Shown: piece by piece, positions 24,853 through 33,219 of the stretch
Layout of the letters: each line of letters begins with the position of its first letter
Numbering within the stretch: the first letter of the stretch is position 1
Origin: Treponemataceae bacterium
GTDB taxonomy: Bacteria; Spirochaetota; Spirochaetia; Treponematales; Treponemataceae
DNA: 46,928 nucleotides
Assembly (NCBI GenBank): GCA_024402495.1
Contig: JAKSTR010000012.1
Coordinates: 1 to 46,928, forward strand
Reading direction: 5' to 3'
Notes under the pieces: model-generated
Told to the model about the DNA's origin: nothing
Databases searched by the model: none
The model's input: the letters and a program-made list of their open reading frames with translations, nothing else
Position numbers and translations under genes: made by a program

Positions 24853-25857
24853 ATGAAGGTTATAATTTCAGATGCTTCTGCCGTAATTAGAGTTATTTTG
24901 GAACAGAAATTTGCCGCCGCCGGTGATATTCAGGTTGCTGCTTCTGTTTCTAACGGGGCGAAGGCTGTAGATAAAATAAGAACGGAAAAGCCCGATTTGC
25001 TGATTATTGACGACGGCAAGACAGATATTGAACTTGTTGAATCAATCATCCGCGACTATGCGGTGCCGGTTTTGATTTTTGGTGATAACGAAAAGCCTCT
25101 TTTTTCATTTGAAAATGCGTCGGCTATTACCTTTGTTAAAAAGCCAAAAATTTCTGATATGAACAACGATTTTTTCAAAACCTTTATAGAACAGGTCAGA
25201 AAAGCCGGCACTAAAGTAATCATCAGTTCTTTTGCAAAACTGAACCAGTCTTTTGATGCGGATATAAAGCAGGGGACTTTTTCTCTTTTGTGCATCGGTG
25301 CTTCAACCGGCGGACCAAGCGCAGTACGCACGGTTCTTGAAGGCTTGGGCAAAAATTTTCCGCTGCCGGTTTTGTACACGCAGCATGTTGAAGTTGGTGA
25401 CGACGTAAACATGGCAAAGTGGTTTTCCGAAACCTTGACCAACATTAAGTTTTCACTCGCGCGTCCGGGCGAAGAAGCTTTGCCCGGACACGTTTATATG
25501 GCGCCTGCAAACAAACATCTGGTAATAGATTTTGTCAATTCACGCGGTACCCCGGTTCTTGCATTAAGCGATGATCCGCCGGTGCGTTTTTTAAAACCTT
25601 CAGTAGACAAAACCTTTTTAAGCGCAGCTTCATTTTTTAAAGACCACTGTCTTGCGGTTTTGCTTACCGGCATGGGTGCAGACGGGGCGGCTGGCTGCAA
25701 GGCTTTGGTTGATGCCGGCGCATACACCATTGCGGAAGACGAATCTACCTGCGCGGTTTTTGGCATGCCTGCCGCCGCAATTGAAATGGGTGGTGCAAGC
25801 ATTGTTCTTAGGCGCGAACATATCGCCGAAAAAGTTTTATCGATGATTGGACGCTGA
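24853..25857 (+). CDS. cheB: CheB receptor methylesterase/deamidase with atypical receiver
   Basis: A 334-residue protein with an N-terminal receiver (residues 1-120) and a C-terminal CheB esterase (about 145-334). The esterase looks active: Ser 151 in GASTGGP, His 178 in YTQHVEVGDD and Asp 277 in GMGADGAAG form the triad. The receiver keeps the phospho-Asp at 53 (LLIIDDGKTD) and a Lys-Pro pair (VKKPK), but its second acidic pocket residue is Ala 8 and the usual MPxMDG turn is missing. Control by phosphorylation is doubtful, particularly as the clustered kinase looks dead. It removes methyl groups that CheR adds to the receptor. The start directly follows the previous stop. Confidence 0.9.
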   Translation: MKVIISDASAVIRVILEQKFAAAGDIQVAASVSNGAKAVDKIRTEKPDLLIIDDGKTDIELVESIIRDYAVPVLIFGDNEKPLFSFENASAITFVKKPKISDMNNDFFKTFIEQVRKAGTKVIISSFAKLNQSFDADIKQGTFSLLCIGASTGGPSAVRTVLEGLGKNFPLPVLYTQHVEVGDDVNMAKWFSETLTNIKFSLARPGEEALPGHVYMAPANKHLVIDFVNSRGTPVLALSDDPPVRFLKPSVDKTFLSAASFFKDHCLAVLLTGMGADGAAGCKALVDAGAYTIAEDESTCAVFGMPAAAIEMGGASIVLRREHIAEKVLSMIGR

Positions 25858-25876
25858 TAACGCAGGAAAATTCCTT

Positions 25877-26731
25877 ATGGATGATGTTAGCTTGTTGCCC
25901 GAATTAGAAGATTTTATTTCTCTTTTGACCGAACACACGGGAATAATTCCTTTGGCGACTCATAAAAATTCAATTGTGAGTTATATCGTCAAAAAAACGC
26001 AGGATATTTCTAAAGAAACGGGAATTGTAGACGGCAAAAAGCTTTGCAATATGTTTTACAACCAGCTTGTAAGCAGCAAAACCGAATTCAATAATTTTGT
26101 TAACGAAAGTACCGTAAACGAAACTTATTTTTTTCGCGAAGAAGCGCAGTTTGATTTTTTGCGCGACAGGATTTTTCCAAGCTGGCGCTTGCAGAATCCG
26201 GGCAAGAACATAAGGATATGGAGTGCGGCTTGTTCTACGGGCGAAGAAATTTATTCGCTTGCCTTGCTTGCAAGGTACTGTCATTTAACGCCGGTGCTTA
26301 CAGCCAGCGATATCGATACGAATGTGCTTAATGTCTGCTCCGGCGGCGTTTACAGCAAGGCAAAAGTAGATCGCCGGGTTGACGGCTTGTCTTATCACAG
26401 CCTTATTGAACCTTATTTTAAGGGCGAAGAAGTGATTTTCCCTAAGGAAATTAAGGATTTGATAAGCGTAAAGGCGCTTAACCTTAAGGAACTTGCACAA
26501 TCGCCTTTTGTGCCGGTTGAACAGGACGTGATTTTTTTGCGGAATGTTTTTATATATTTCAGCAGTGAAATGAAAAGGGCAGTGCTTAAAGCCATTGCCG
26601 ATAAATGCCTTAAAAAAAACGGGCTGCTTTTTGTTTCAATTAACGAAGTTGCTTCCATTTCTGGTGACATTGTTCCTAAAAACCTGATTAAGGAAAATGT
26701 CGGAATGGTTTTTTATCTTAGAAAAATATAG
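25877..26731 (+). CDS. cheR: CheR receptor methyltransferase
   Basis: A 284-residue SAM-dependent methyltransferase that would methylate glutamates on the receptor. ATG 25877 is chosen because AGGAAAA lies just upstream; an in-frame TTG at 25847 would overlap cheB. The small N-terminal alpha-helical domain is followed by NETYFFREEAQFDFLRD, the SAM-binding RIWSAACSTGEEIYSLA and VIFLRNVFIYFSSEMK, all normal for CheR. No pentapeptide-binding beta subdomain loss or truncation is apparent. Together with the intact CheB esterase this predicts a working adaptation system, which makes sense only if the receptor array still signals. It lies 19 bases after cheB. Confidence 0.92.
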   Translation: MDDVSLLPELEDFISLLTEHTGIIPLATHKNSIVSYIVKKTQDISKETGIVDGKKLCNMFYNQLVSSKTEFNNFVNESTVNETYFFREEAQFDFLRDRIFPSWRLQNPGKNIRIWSAACSTGEEIYSLALLARYCHLTPVLTASDIDTNVLNVCSGGVYSKAKVDRRVDGLSYHSLIEPYFKGEEVIFPKEIKDLISVKALNLKELAQSPFVPVEQDVIFLRNVFIYFSSEMKRAVLKAIADKCLKKNGLLFVSINEVASISGDIVPKNLIKENVGMVFYLRKI

Positions 26732-26743
26732 AACGGAGAAAGT

Positions 26744-28834
26744 ATGGGTCAGAATTCTTCGGAATTGTTGAATAGTTTTATAGAAGAAGCGGAAGAAATC
26801 TTTAAAACTGCAAACGAAAAAATTGAAATTGCTCACAAAACCGGTGACGTGGAAGATTTTGCAGAAGAAATGCTTCGCAACCTGCGCATTGTTGAAGGCA
26901 ACGCCAGCGCGCTAAAGATTTTTTCCGTGCAAAAACTTGCAGCCGGGCTTGAAGGCGTTTTTGTTGCCCTGAAAGACAGGCGCATAAAAATTACGGAACG
27001 GCTTATAAAACTTTTTGAACTGGTTTCAAAAAAAATCGTCAATGTACTTAATCTTGTAAATGACAAAATTTTCTTCAATGATGAAAATATTGGCGTTTCT
27101 ATTTATCTTTTGTACTGCGAAAAAATTGCAAATGGTGAACTTGTAAACGCTTCTTCTATGGAACGGGACATCCGCCTTAGTGAAAACCTGAACCTTGAAA
27201 ACGAAGAAGATTTTTTAACCAGCGACGGAACGATTTTCAGCATTCACACGATTAAAGTTCGCATGGAACGCTTGAACGAGATTGTTTCTGCCTACGATTC
27301 TTTGATTACAAAGGAACTGCGGCTTAAGCACCAGCTGGACGAGCTTAAAAAAATTGAAGACGATACGGGTCTTGCTTCTATTTCTAAAGTGCGCAAGCAG
27401 CTTGCTTCCGAAATTGATTCTTTTGAAAGCCAGCTTCTGCAAATGCAGCAGCAGGTTCTTGACTTGCGCATGCTGCCGCTTTCAATTGTAATGAAAGGTT
27501 TGACCGACGTTGTAAAAAATGCCGCGAACGAAAACAAAAAGAAAGTTGACCTTGATTTGTGCGAAACAAACCTGATTATGGACAAGGAAATTCTTGCTTC
27601 GCTGCCGGATATCCTTTCCGGTTTGCTTAAGGTAATGATAAAAAGGTGCGTTGAACCGCCGGAAGAACGTCTTGCTGCCGGCAAAAATGAAACGGCAAAA
27701 ATTACCGGCACTGTTTCCGCGGATTCCAGCACGGCAAAGCTTACTTTACAGGTTGACGGCAGCGGAATTGATTTTGACGCGGTACGAAAGCGTGCAATGG
27801 AAATTTTCCCGGAACAGGAAGAAGAAATAAAGCATTTAAGCGACCGTGAACTTTCGGCTTATCTGTTCCGCCGCGAATTTTTTTCAGACGATGACGAGCT
27901 TGCAAAAGTTCTTGAAAGCGTTGAAAAAATTAAGGGCAAAATCAATATTGAAAGCGAATACGGAAAAAGCGCTACTTTTATCCTGCGTTTCCCGTTCTCG
28001 CTTGCCATGCTGCAGGGACTTTTCGTTCTTTCCGGCAAATACAAGCTTTTAATTCCGTCTCAGCACATTACCGACGTTGTTTACCGCAACAAGTCCGAAT
28101 TTATTTCGCTGCAGAATCAGACCTGTCTGCAAAATTACGGCGAGCTGATTCCTCTTTATGCCCTCAGCTACCTGTTTGACAGCAGCAGCGATTCGTTTAA
28201 GGAAAACAGTGATTCGGCAAACATCATTATCACCGAATACATGGAACAAAAAATCGGGCTTATCGTTGACAAAGTTTTGCGCTATGTTTCGTTGCCGGTT
28301 AAGCCGCTGCCACCAAGTTTTGAAAAATTTTCCGTTATGCAGGGCATTGTTTTTGACGAGCACTACGACATGGTGCCGATTTTGAACATGCCGGACATTA
28401 TTACCAGATTTAAGGCAATGCGCAATTACGACATGAAAAAACGCGTTGCTAACGACCGCAACATTGTTCACAAAATTTTGTGCGTAGACAGTTCAGAAAA
28501 TGCGCGCATTATTGAACAGTTTGCGCTTGAAAAAGTGGGATTTGTTACGGAAACAGCCTGTGACGGCATTGATGCCCTTGAAAAAACAAAGGAAAGCCGT
28601 TTTGACCTGATAATTTGCGCCAACGAAATGCCGCGCATGAACGGCATGACGCTGCTAGAAAACTTAAGGCGCAGTGAAGTTTACAAAGATGTTCCGTTCA
28701 TTGTTGTTTTTGCCGAGCAGAACAACGAACTGTTTGAAGAATATGCGGAAAACGGCGCAAATGCATGGCTGGATAAATCCGTATTCAACCGCAACGAAAT
28801 GATTGCAAAAGTAAAGGAGCTTTTGAATGCTTGA
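26744..28834 (+). CDS. CheA-like pseudokinase with C-terminal pseudo-receiver
   Basis: A 696-residue protein with CheA layout: P1/Hpt (1-110), dimerisation P3 (165-245, ending QQVLDLRMLPLSIVM), ATPase P4 (246-405), CheW-like P5 (410-560) and a receiver (576-696). In P1 the His-x-x-Lys-Gly site reads R48-I-V-E51-G. In P4 the Asn of the N-box is V297, while the adjoining EPPEERLAAGK is intact; the first Asp of the DxGxG box is V337; and the SGRGVGMD segment is deleted around 381-392. The receiver has D582-S583 for the acidic pair and Ala 626 at the phospho-Asp. P3 and P5 look sound. Autophosphorylation appears impossible; it probably acts as a structural or allosteric hub. Starts after GGAG and overlaps the cyclase gene by 8 bases. 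Confidence 0.88.
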   Translation: MGQNSSELLNSFIEEAEEIFKTANEKIEIAHKTGDVEDFAEEMLRNLRIVEGNASALKIFSVQKLAAGLEGVFVALKDRRIKITERLIKLFELVSKKIVNVLNLVNDKIFFNDENIGVSIYLLYCEKIANGELVNASSMERDIRLSENLNLENEEDFLTSDGTIFSIHTIKVRMERLNEIVSAYDSLITKELRLKHQLDELKKIEDDTGLASISKVRKQLASEIDSFESQLLQMQQQVLDLRMLPLSIVMKGLTDVVKNAANENKKKVDLDLCETNLIMDKEILASLPDILSGLLKVMIKRCVEPPEERLAAGKNETAKITGTVSADSSTAKLTLQVDGSGIDFDAVRKRAMEIFPEQEEEIKHLSDRELSAYLFRREFFSDDDELAKVLESVEKIKGKINIESEYGKSATFILRFPFSLAMLQGLFVLSGKYKLLIPSQHITDVVYRNKSEFISLQNQTCLQNYGELIPLYALSYLFDSSSDSFKENSDSANIIITEYMEQKIGLIVDKVLRYVSLPVKPLPPSFEKFSVMQGIVFDEHYDMVPILNMPDIITRFKAMRNYDMKKRVANDRNIVHKILCVDSSENARIIEQFALEKVGFVTETACDGIDALEKTKESRFDLIICANEMPRMNGMTLLENLRRSEVYKDVPFIVVFAEQNNELFEEYAENGANAWLDKSVFNRNEMIAKVKELLNA

Positions 28835-30653
28835 AAAGTTACTTGTTGTTGAACCTTCTAAAACGATTCAAAGGCTTTTTTCAAAACAGCTGCCCGAAGT
28901 TGAATACAATATTGAATTTGCCGCAACTGCAATTGAAGCTTTTGAAAAGATAGGTACAAAGATGCCGACCGGTGTTTTTGTAAATGCCGAACTTGATGAC
29001 ATTGACGGTTTTGAATTTGTTCGTCTTCTGAAAAAATTCAAGGGCGGCGACAATCTTTATGCAACGCTTTACTGCGTAAATCCCGTTCCGCTGAATACCG
29101 AATACAGCTGTCCGCTGATAAATGCCAGCAATATTTTAATGTTCGTAGAAGAATCGCTTGAAGCACGTACTGCGCAGGAATACGAAAAATCCGGCGAACG
29201 TTTTCCAAAGGTAGAAACATCGGAAATCCTTTCGGCGGCTACTAAAATATGGCGCAGCGACATTCAGAAAAACGAGCTTTTAAAAAAGATTTACGCTCTG
29301 GTTGTCGATTCCGATTCTGTAAAAAACGTGGTAAGCAATTTTTTGTCAATCTGTACGGACGTTTGCCGTTCGCCTATGGCATGCATGTTTTTGATTGAAG
29401 TTGACAAAATTTCTTCCTATTATGTTGCCGCCGAGCAGATTACTGAACAGACAAAAAACGATTTTTTTAATATTTGTGTAAAGGATTTTGAAGATTCCGG
29501 CGCAACAAAAGAACATTTTTACGGCGAATGGGAATGTGTTCCGGCTAATTTTGATATTAACGCCTGTTATTCGCAGGAACTGGATATTTCTGCCTGTGAA
29601 AGCCGCCGCATAGTTTTTTCCAGCGGACAGATTGGCGCGGTTATAGACATCGCTCGCTGCGGCAATTTTAGCCTGGAACAGCAGAATTTGATAAATTTTG
29701 CCGTTGAAAATTTTTCAATTGTTCTGGAAAATGCGCTTTCTCTTAAAACGCACGTCTTTTACGAATCTCAGATTCGCAAGGCTTTTTCCCGTTTTGTGCC
29801 GGCAGAAATTATTGACGATCTGGCAAAAAAAGACGTTCAGCAGGATATTGCGGTTGGCGAAAAACGTGACATTGCAATTCTTTTTTCTGACATTCGTTCT
29901 TTTACAAATATCAGCGAAAAAAATCGCCCGGAAGTTCTGGTTGCCTTTTTGAACCGCTATTTTACGGTAATGGTTGACATTATAAAAAAATACGGCGGTA
30001 CAATCGATAAATTTATCGGTGATGCGATTATGGCAGAGTTTGGTACGCCGATTTCTTACGAGGACAATGCCCGACGCGCTGCAAAAGCCGCCTACGAAAT
30101 GCGCAAAGCCTTGCCTGATGTTCCGCTTGAAGATTTGGTGATGCCGGACGGAATGACGTTCAACATTGGTATTGGTATTCATTACGGCGATGCGATTGTC
30201 GGCTCAATTGGTTCCAAAGACAAAACCGACTATTCCGTTATCGGCGATTCGGTTAACCTTGCTTCACGTCTTGAAGGTTTGACGAAAACTTACGGTGTTC
30301 AGCTTATTGTAAGCGAAAGCATGAAAGAAGATATCGTTGACAAAGGCAACCCGGATGAATTTGTTTTCAGGTATCTGGATGATGTGCGCGTAAAAGGCAA
30401 GAAAAAAGCCGTGCCGATTTATGCGATTGACAGAAATTATGAAGAATTTTCTGCGGAATACCGGGACTGTTACACCAAAGGCATGGAATTGTACAAGCAA
30501 GGCGTTTTCCGGCTGGCTAAAGATTATTTTGAAAAAGCGCTGGCAGAAGTTGAAGGCGACAAAGCTGCGGAACTGATGCTTGACCGCTGCAATGATTTTA
30601 TAGAAAATCCGCCGGAAAACTGGGACGGTGCAATCAGTTTTACGACAAAATAG
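28827..30653 (+). CDS. Class III adenylate cyclase with pseudo-receiver and GAF-like domains
   Basis: A 608-residue protein starting at ATG 28827 after AAGGAG inside the end of the CheA-like gene. Residues 1-120 are receiver-like, with E9-P10 at the acidic pair and N53 at the phospho-Asp (VFVNAELDDIDGFEF). Residues about 135-310 look like a GAF domain. The cyclase domain has Asp 355 (LFSDIRSF) and Asp 399 (FIGDAIM) for metals, Lys 395 and Asp 468 as adenine-specifying residues, and Asn 477 with Arg 481 (VNLASRLE) for catalysis, so it should make cAMP. A short TPR-like helix pair closes the protein. It is the only visible output module of the operon. Confidence 0.92.
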   Translation: MLEKLLVVEPSKTIQRLFSKQLPEVEYNIEFAATAIEAFEKIGTKMPTGVFVNAELDDIDGFEFVRLLKKFKGGDNLYATLYCVNPVPLNTEYSCPLINASNILMFVEESLEARTAQEYEKSGERFPKVETSEILSAATKIWRSDIQKNELLKKIYALVVDSDSVKNVVSNFLSICTDVCRSPMACMFLIEVDKISSYYVAAEQITEQTKNDFFNICVKDFEDSGATKEHFYGEWECVPANFDINACYSQELDISACESRRIVFSSGQIGAVIDIARCGNFSLEQQNLINFAVENFSIVLENALSLKTHVFYESQIRKAFSRFVPAEIIDDLAKKDVQQDIAVGEKRDIAILFSDIRSFTNISEKNRPEVLVAFLNRYFTVMVDIIKKYGGTIDKFIGDAIMAEFGTPISYEDNARRAAKAAYEMRKALPDVPLEDLVMPDGMTFNIGIGIHYGDAIVGSIGSKDKTDYSVIGDSVNLASRLEGLTKTYGVQLIVSESMKEDIVDKGNPDEFVFRYLDDVRVKGKKKAVPIYAIDRNYEEFSAEYRDCYTKGMELYKQGVFRLAKDYFEKALAEVEGDKAAELMLDRCNDFIENPPENWDGAISFTTK

Positions 30654-30676
30654 TTTTTTTAGGATTTTTTAAGAAA

Positions 30677-30717
30677 GAAAGCCCGGGAAATTCATCTTTC
30701 CGGGCTTCGTTTTTTTA
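30677..30717. terminator. Terminator between the cyclase operon and azlD
   Basis: AAGCCCGGGAAA pairs with TTTCCGGGCTT (one bulged G). T-rich tracts lie on both sides, so it can end both the plus-strand operon and the converging azlCD transcript. Confidence 0.8.
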
Positions 30718-30745
30718 TATTTTCTTCAGTTCCTGGTAAAAAAAC

Positions 30746-31072
30746 TTAAAACACGTATTGAATCAAAAGCATATAGGCAATTGTTCCCGCCACAATTGAT
30801 AAAAGTGTTTTGCGCTGCCACAAGTGCAGGGCTACTGTTAAAATAATTGCCAGCAGTTCCGGCAAGCCGTGGCTGCCCTGAAAAACAGAAACGCCTTTTA
30901 AGCAGTAAACTACCAGCATTCCAAAAATTGCCGGCGGCAATGCCTTGCCCAAATACTGAACAAATGCCGGTGTTTTGCGTTTGTTTGAAAAGATTATGAA
31001 AGGCAAAAAACGCGTAATCAAAGTGCCGATGGCGCAAAGCGCAATTGTAATTATCTGCTGTTCTAATGTCAT
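30746..31072 (-). CDS. azlD: AzlD family branched-chain amino acid exporter subunit
   Basis: A 108-residue protein with about four membrane helices: TIALCAIGTLITRFLPFIIF, the hallmark TRFLPF stretch, then YLGKALPPAIFGMLVVYCLK. AzlD is the small partner of AzlC in exporters of branched-chain amino acids or related compounds. Its ATG overlaps the azlC stop as ATGA, so the two are translated together. Substrate is inferred from the family only. Confidence 0.9.
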   Translation of the reverse strand: MTLEQQIITIALCAIGTLITRFLPFIIFSNKRKTPAFVQYLGKALPPAIFGMLVVYCLKGVSVFQGSHGLPELLAIILTVALHLWQRKTLLSIVAGTIAYMLLIQYVF

Positions 31073-31851
31073 TTTGAACCTTCTTTTTCAATATTTTGGT
31101 CTTGACCGGCGTTTTCTGCATTGTTCTGCAAATCGCCAAATTCATCAAATTCAATTTGCCGGCTTATAGGCTTTTTAAAAAGTGCCAGAAAAAGCAAAAT
31201 GCCAATCATTGCAGGCATTAAGAACGAATCTTTGCCAAAAATTACAAGGCTTAAAACCGAAATACCAAGCCCGATTAGCGCACTAGAATGTTTTTTGTCT
31301 TTCAGCCACTGTTCAAGAAAAATTACCACAAACATGGCTGTCATCACAAAATCAAGCCCCTGCGTGTTAAATGTCAGCAGCGAACCCATAAGACCGCCGG
31401 CAGTTGAACCTATAAGCCAGTAAAGCTGGTCTAATAGAGCTACAAAAAACATAAACCAGCCGCGGTCAACGCCTTCCGGCACTTTTGCAATGTAGTTTAT
31501 TGAAAAAGTCTCGTCGCAAAGGGCGTAAATCATGTAAAAACGCTTTAATCCAAGTCCCTTGTATTTTTCCAGCATAGCTATGCCGTAAAAAATGTGCCGT
31601 GCCTGCACCAAAAGGGCAACGCAAAGTGTTTGCAGCGGCGCAAATGGCGATAAAAGCATGCTTACGCATACAAATTGCAGCGAGCCGCCAAAAATTGCTA
31701 TGCCCATCAAAAGCGGGTACAAAAACGAAAACCCGGAAACGTTCATGTAAATTCCGTATGCAAAACCCAAAAAGCTAAAACCGGCAAGAACCGGCAATGT
31801 ATGAGGAAAAGCCGCAGCAAGAGCTTTTGATAATTTTCCAGAAGCAGTCAT
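31069..31851 (-). CDS. azlC: AzlC family branched-chain amino acid exporter subunit
   Basis: A 260-residue polytopic membrane protein. It starts with ALAAAFPHTLPVLAGFSFLG and FAYGIYMN, the typical AzlC N-terminus, and contains ALLVQARHIFYGIAML and YALCDETFSI. Start ATG 31851 has GGAG 5 bases upstream. The C-terminal 35 residues are hydrophilic and acidic (EFDEFGDLQNNAENAGQDQN), an unusual tail for the family. It forms an operon with azlD. Confidence 0.92.
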   Translation of the reverse strand: MTASGKLSKALAAAFPHTLPVLAGFSFLGFAYGIYMNVSGFSFLYPLLMGIAIFGGSLQFVCVSMLLSPFAPLQTLCVALLVQARHIFYGIAMLEKYKGLGLKRFYMIYALCDETFSINYIAKVPEGVDRGWFMFFVALLDQLYWLIGSTAGGLMGSLLTFNTQGLDFVMTAMFVVIFLEQWLKDKKHSSALIGLGISVLSLVIFGKDSFLMPAMIGILLFLALFKKPISRQIEFDEFGDLQNNAENAGQDQNIEKEGSK

Positions 31852-31963
31852 TATTTCTCCAGATTGAAAAGTGAAAAAATTGTATACTTTTTTTTAATAA
31901 TTTAAAAGTAAAATTTGTACTATATTATAGAAGAAAGTGAAAAACTTTAGAAAAATTTGAGGT

Positions 31964-31992
31964 TTGTCGACAGTTTTTTGAAAAGCTATAGA
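31964..31992 (+). promoter_or_regulatory. Predicted promoter of the infC operon
   Basis: TTGTCG (31964-31969), 17 bases, TATAGA (31987-31992). A second candidate, TTTAAA (31901-31906) and TATTAT (31923-31928) with 16 bases, lies upstream. Either gives a leader of about 75-140 bases. Confidence 0.45.
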
Positions 31993-32041
31993 CATTTTTA
32001 CATAAATTCTGTTATTATTTTGAATATGCTTTGCTAGATAG

Positions 32042-32060
32042 GTACGGAATTTTACCGTAC
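32042..32060 (+). promoter_or_regulatory. Hairpin next to the infC ribosome-binding site
   Basis: GTACGG (32042-32047) and CCGTAC (32055-32060) form a six-base stem with a seven-base loop, only two bases before the GGAGG at 32063-32067. This could regulate IF3 translation. Confidence 0.55.
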
Positions 32061-32072
32061 GTAGGAGGATCG

Positions 32073-32594
32073 TTGGCGGATAACAAAGGATTGCGGATTA
32101 ATGAACAGATCCGTGTACGTGAGGTCAGACTCATTGACAGTGATGGCGAACAAAAAGGTATTGTTGCCACCATAAAGGCTTTACAAATGGCCAAAGAACA
32201 GGAGCTTGATCTTGTAGAAGTTGCGCCTAATGCAAACCCGCCGGTTTGCAAGATTCTGGATTACGGTAAATATCGTTTTGAAATGGAGAAAAAGCTCCGT
32301 GACTCCAAGAAAAACCAAAAAGTACTGAAGCTGAAAGAAATCCGTATGCAGCCTAAAATTGCAGACGGAGATATTGAGTTCAAATCAAAGCACATTAAAG
32401 AATTTCTTGCTGAAGGAAACAAAGTAAAGGTAACTGTGCGATTTCGGGGTCGCGAGCTTGCCCATACCGACCTTGGTTTAGAAGTTCTAAAAGAAGTATT
32501 ACAACGTCTTGAGGACGAGTACGTTATGGAAAAACAGCCTGCAATGGAAGGTCGTTTTATGTCTATGACACTTGCTCCAAAAGCAAAGAAATGA
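32073..32594 (+). CDS. infC: Translation initiation factor IF-3
   Basis: A 173-residue IF3, which binds the 30S subunit and checks start-codon selection. The N-terminal domain reads [20 protein letters not shown] and the C-terminal domain contains [18 protein letters not shown]. The start is a TTG at 32073 with GGAGG 5 bases upstream, giving [12 protein letters not shown]; an upstream in-frame TTG at 32031 has no site and would add 14 residues that span the leader hairpin. Non-AUG starts are known for infC in other bacteria and let IF3 repress its own synthesis. It leads infC-rpmI-rplT, the standard order. Confidence 0.96.
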   Translation: MADNKGLRINEQIRVREVRLIDSDGEQKGIVATIKALQMAKEQELDLVEVAPNANPPVCKILDYGKYRFEMEKKLRDSKKNQKVLKLKEIRMQPKIADGDIEFKSKHIKEFLAEGNKVKVTVRFRGRELAHTDLGLEVLKEVLQRLEDEYVMEKQPAMEGRFMSMTLAPKAKK

Positions 32595-32604
32595 GGTTGC
32601 TAAA

Positions 32605-32805
32605 ATGCCTAAAATGAAATCAAAGCGCGCTGCCGCAAAACGTTTTTCATTAACCGGAAGTGGTAAAGTTAAGTACAAGAAAATGAATCTTCGCCATATT
32701 CTTACTAAAAAGGATAAGAAACGCAAGAGAAATCTTCGCGCTGCAGGAATCTTGAGTGAAGCTGATGCAAGACGCATGCGCAAACAGATGTTGCCTTACG
32801 GCTAA
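32605..32805 (+). CDS. rpmI: Ribosomal protein bL35
   Basis: A 66-residue basic protein beginning [20 protein letters not shown] and continuing [12 protein letters not shown], the bL35 signature. It belongs to the large ribosomal subunit. ATG 32605 is chosen over an earlier in-frame codon because it matches the family start and follows GAGG. It lies 10 bases after infC. Confidence 0.97.
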   Translation: MPKMKSKRAAAKRFSLTGSGKVKYKKMNLRHILTKKDKKRKRNLRAAGILSEADARRMRKQMLPYG

Positions 32806-32857
32806 TCTGTAATTTTTTTGAAAAATTTTCTAATTACTTCCATTTAAGGAGAATAAA

Positions 32858-33217
32858 ATGTCAAGAGCTATTGACGGATCAAAGCGCAAAGACCACCGCA
32901 AGAAGATTCTTAAACTTGCAAAAGGTTTCCGTGGTCGCCGTGGCACAAACTTTAAAGCTGCAAAAGATGCTGTTACACAGGCATTGTCAGATTCATATGT
33001 AGGACGCCGTGATAAAAAAGGCAATATGCGTTCTTTGTGGATTGCACGTTTGAACGCTGCTTGTCGTGAAGAAGGTATTACATATTCACGCTTTATTGAA
33101 GGTTTGAACAAGGCTAATGTAAAAATTAACCGCAAAGCCCTTTCAAATATGGCTATCGAAGATCGCGCTGCATTCAAAGAAGTTGTTGCAGTTGCTAAAA
33201 AAGCTATCGGAGCATAA
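32858..33217 (+). CDS. rplT: Ribosomal protein bL20
   Basis: A 119-residue protein with KRKDHRKKILKLAKGFRGRR and LWIARLNAACREEGITYSRF, both diagnostic of bL20, which nucleates assembly of the 50S subunit. AAGGAG precedes ATG 32858 by 7 bases. In other bacteria L20 represses this operon by binding a leader structure; no clear L20 mimic was found upstream of rpmI or infC. Confidence 0.97.
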   Translation: MSRAIDGSKRKDHRKKILKLAKGFRGRRGTNFKAAKDAVTQALSDSYVGRRDKKGNMRSLWIARLNAACREEGITYSRFIEGLNKANVKINRKALSNMAIEDRAAFKEVVAVAKKAIGA

Positions 33218-33219
33218 TT

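Noticed and set aside
26744-28834. CheA-like gene as a decaying pseudogene
   Set aside because: The 696-codon frame is uninterrupted, has a good ribosome-binding site, overlaps the next gene, and its non-catalytic domains are well preserved.
21994-30653. Ordinary flagellar chemotaxis operon
   Set aside because: No cheY, cheX, cheZ, cheD or flagellar genes are present, and the kinase homologue lacks its catalytic residues.
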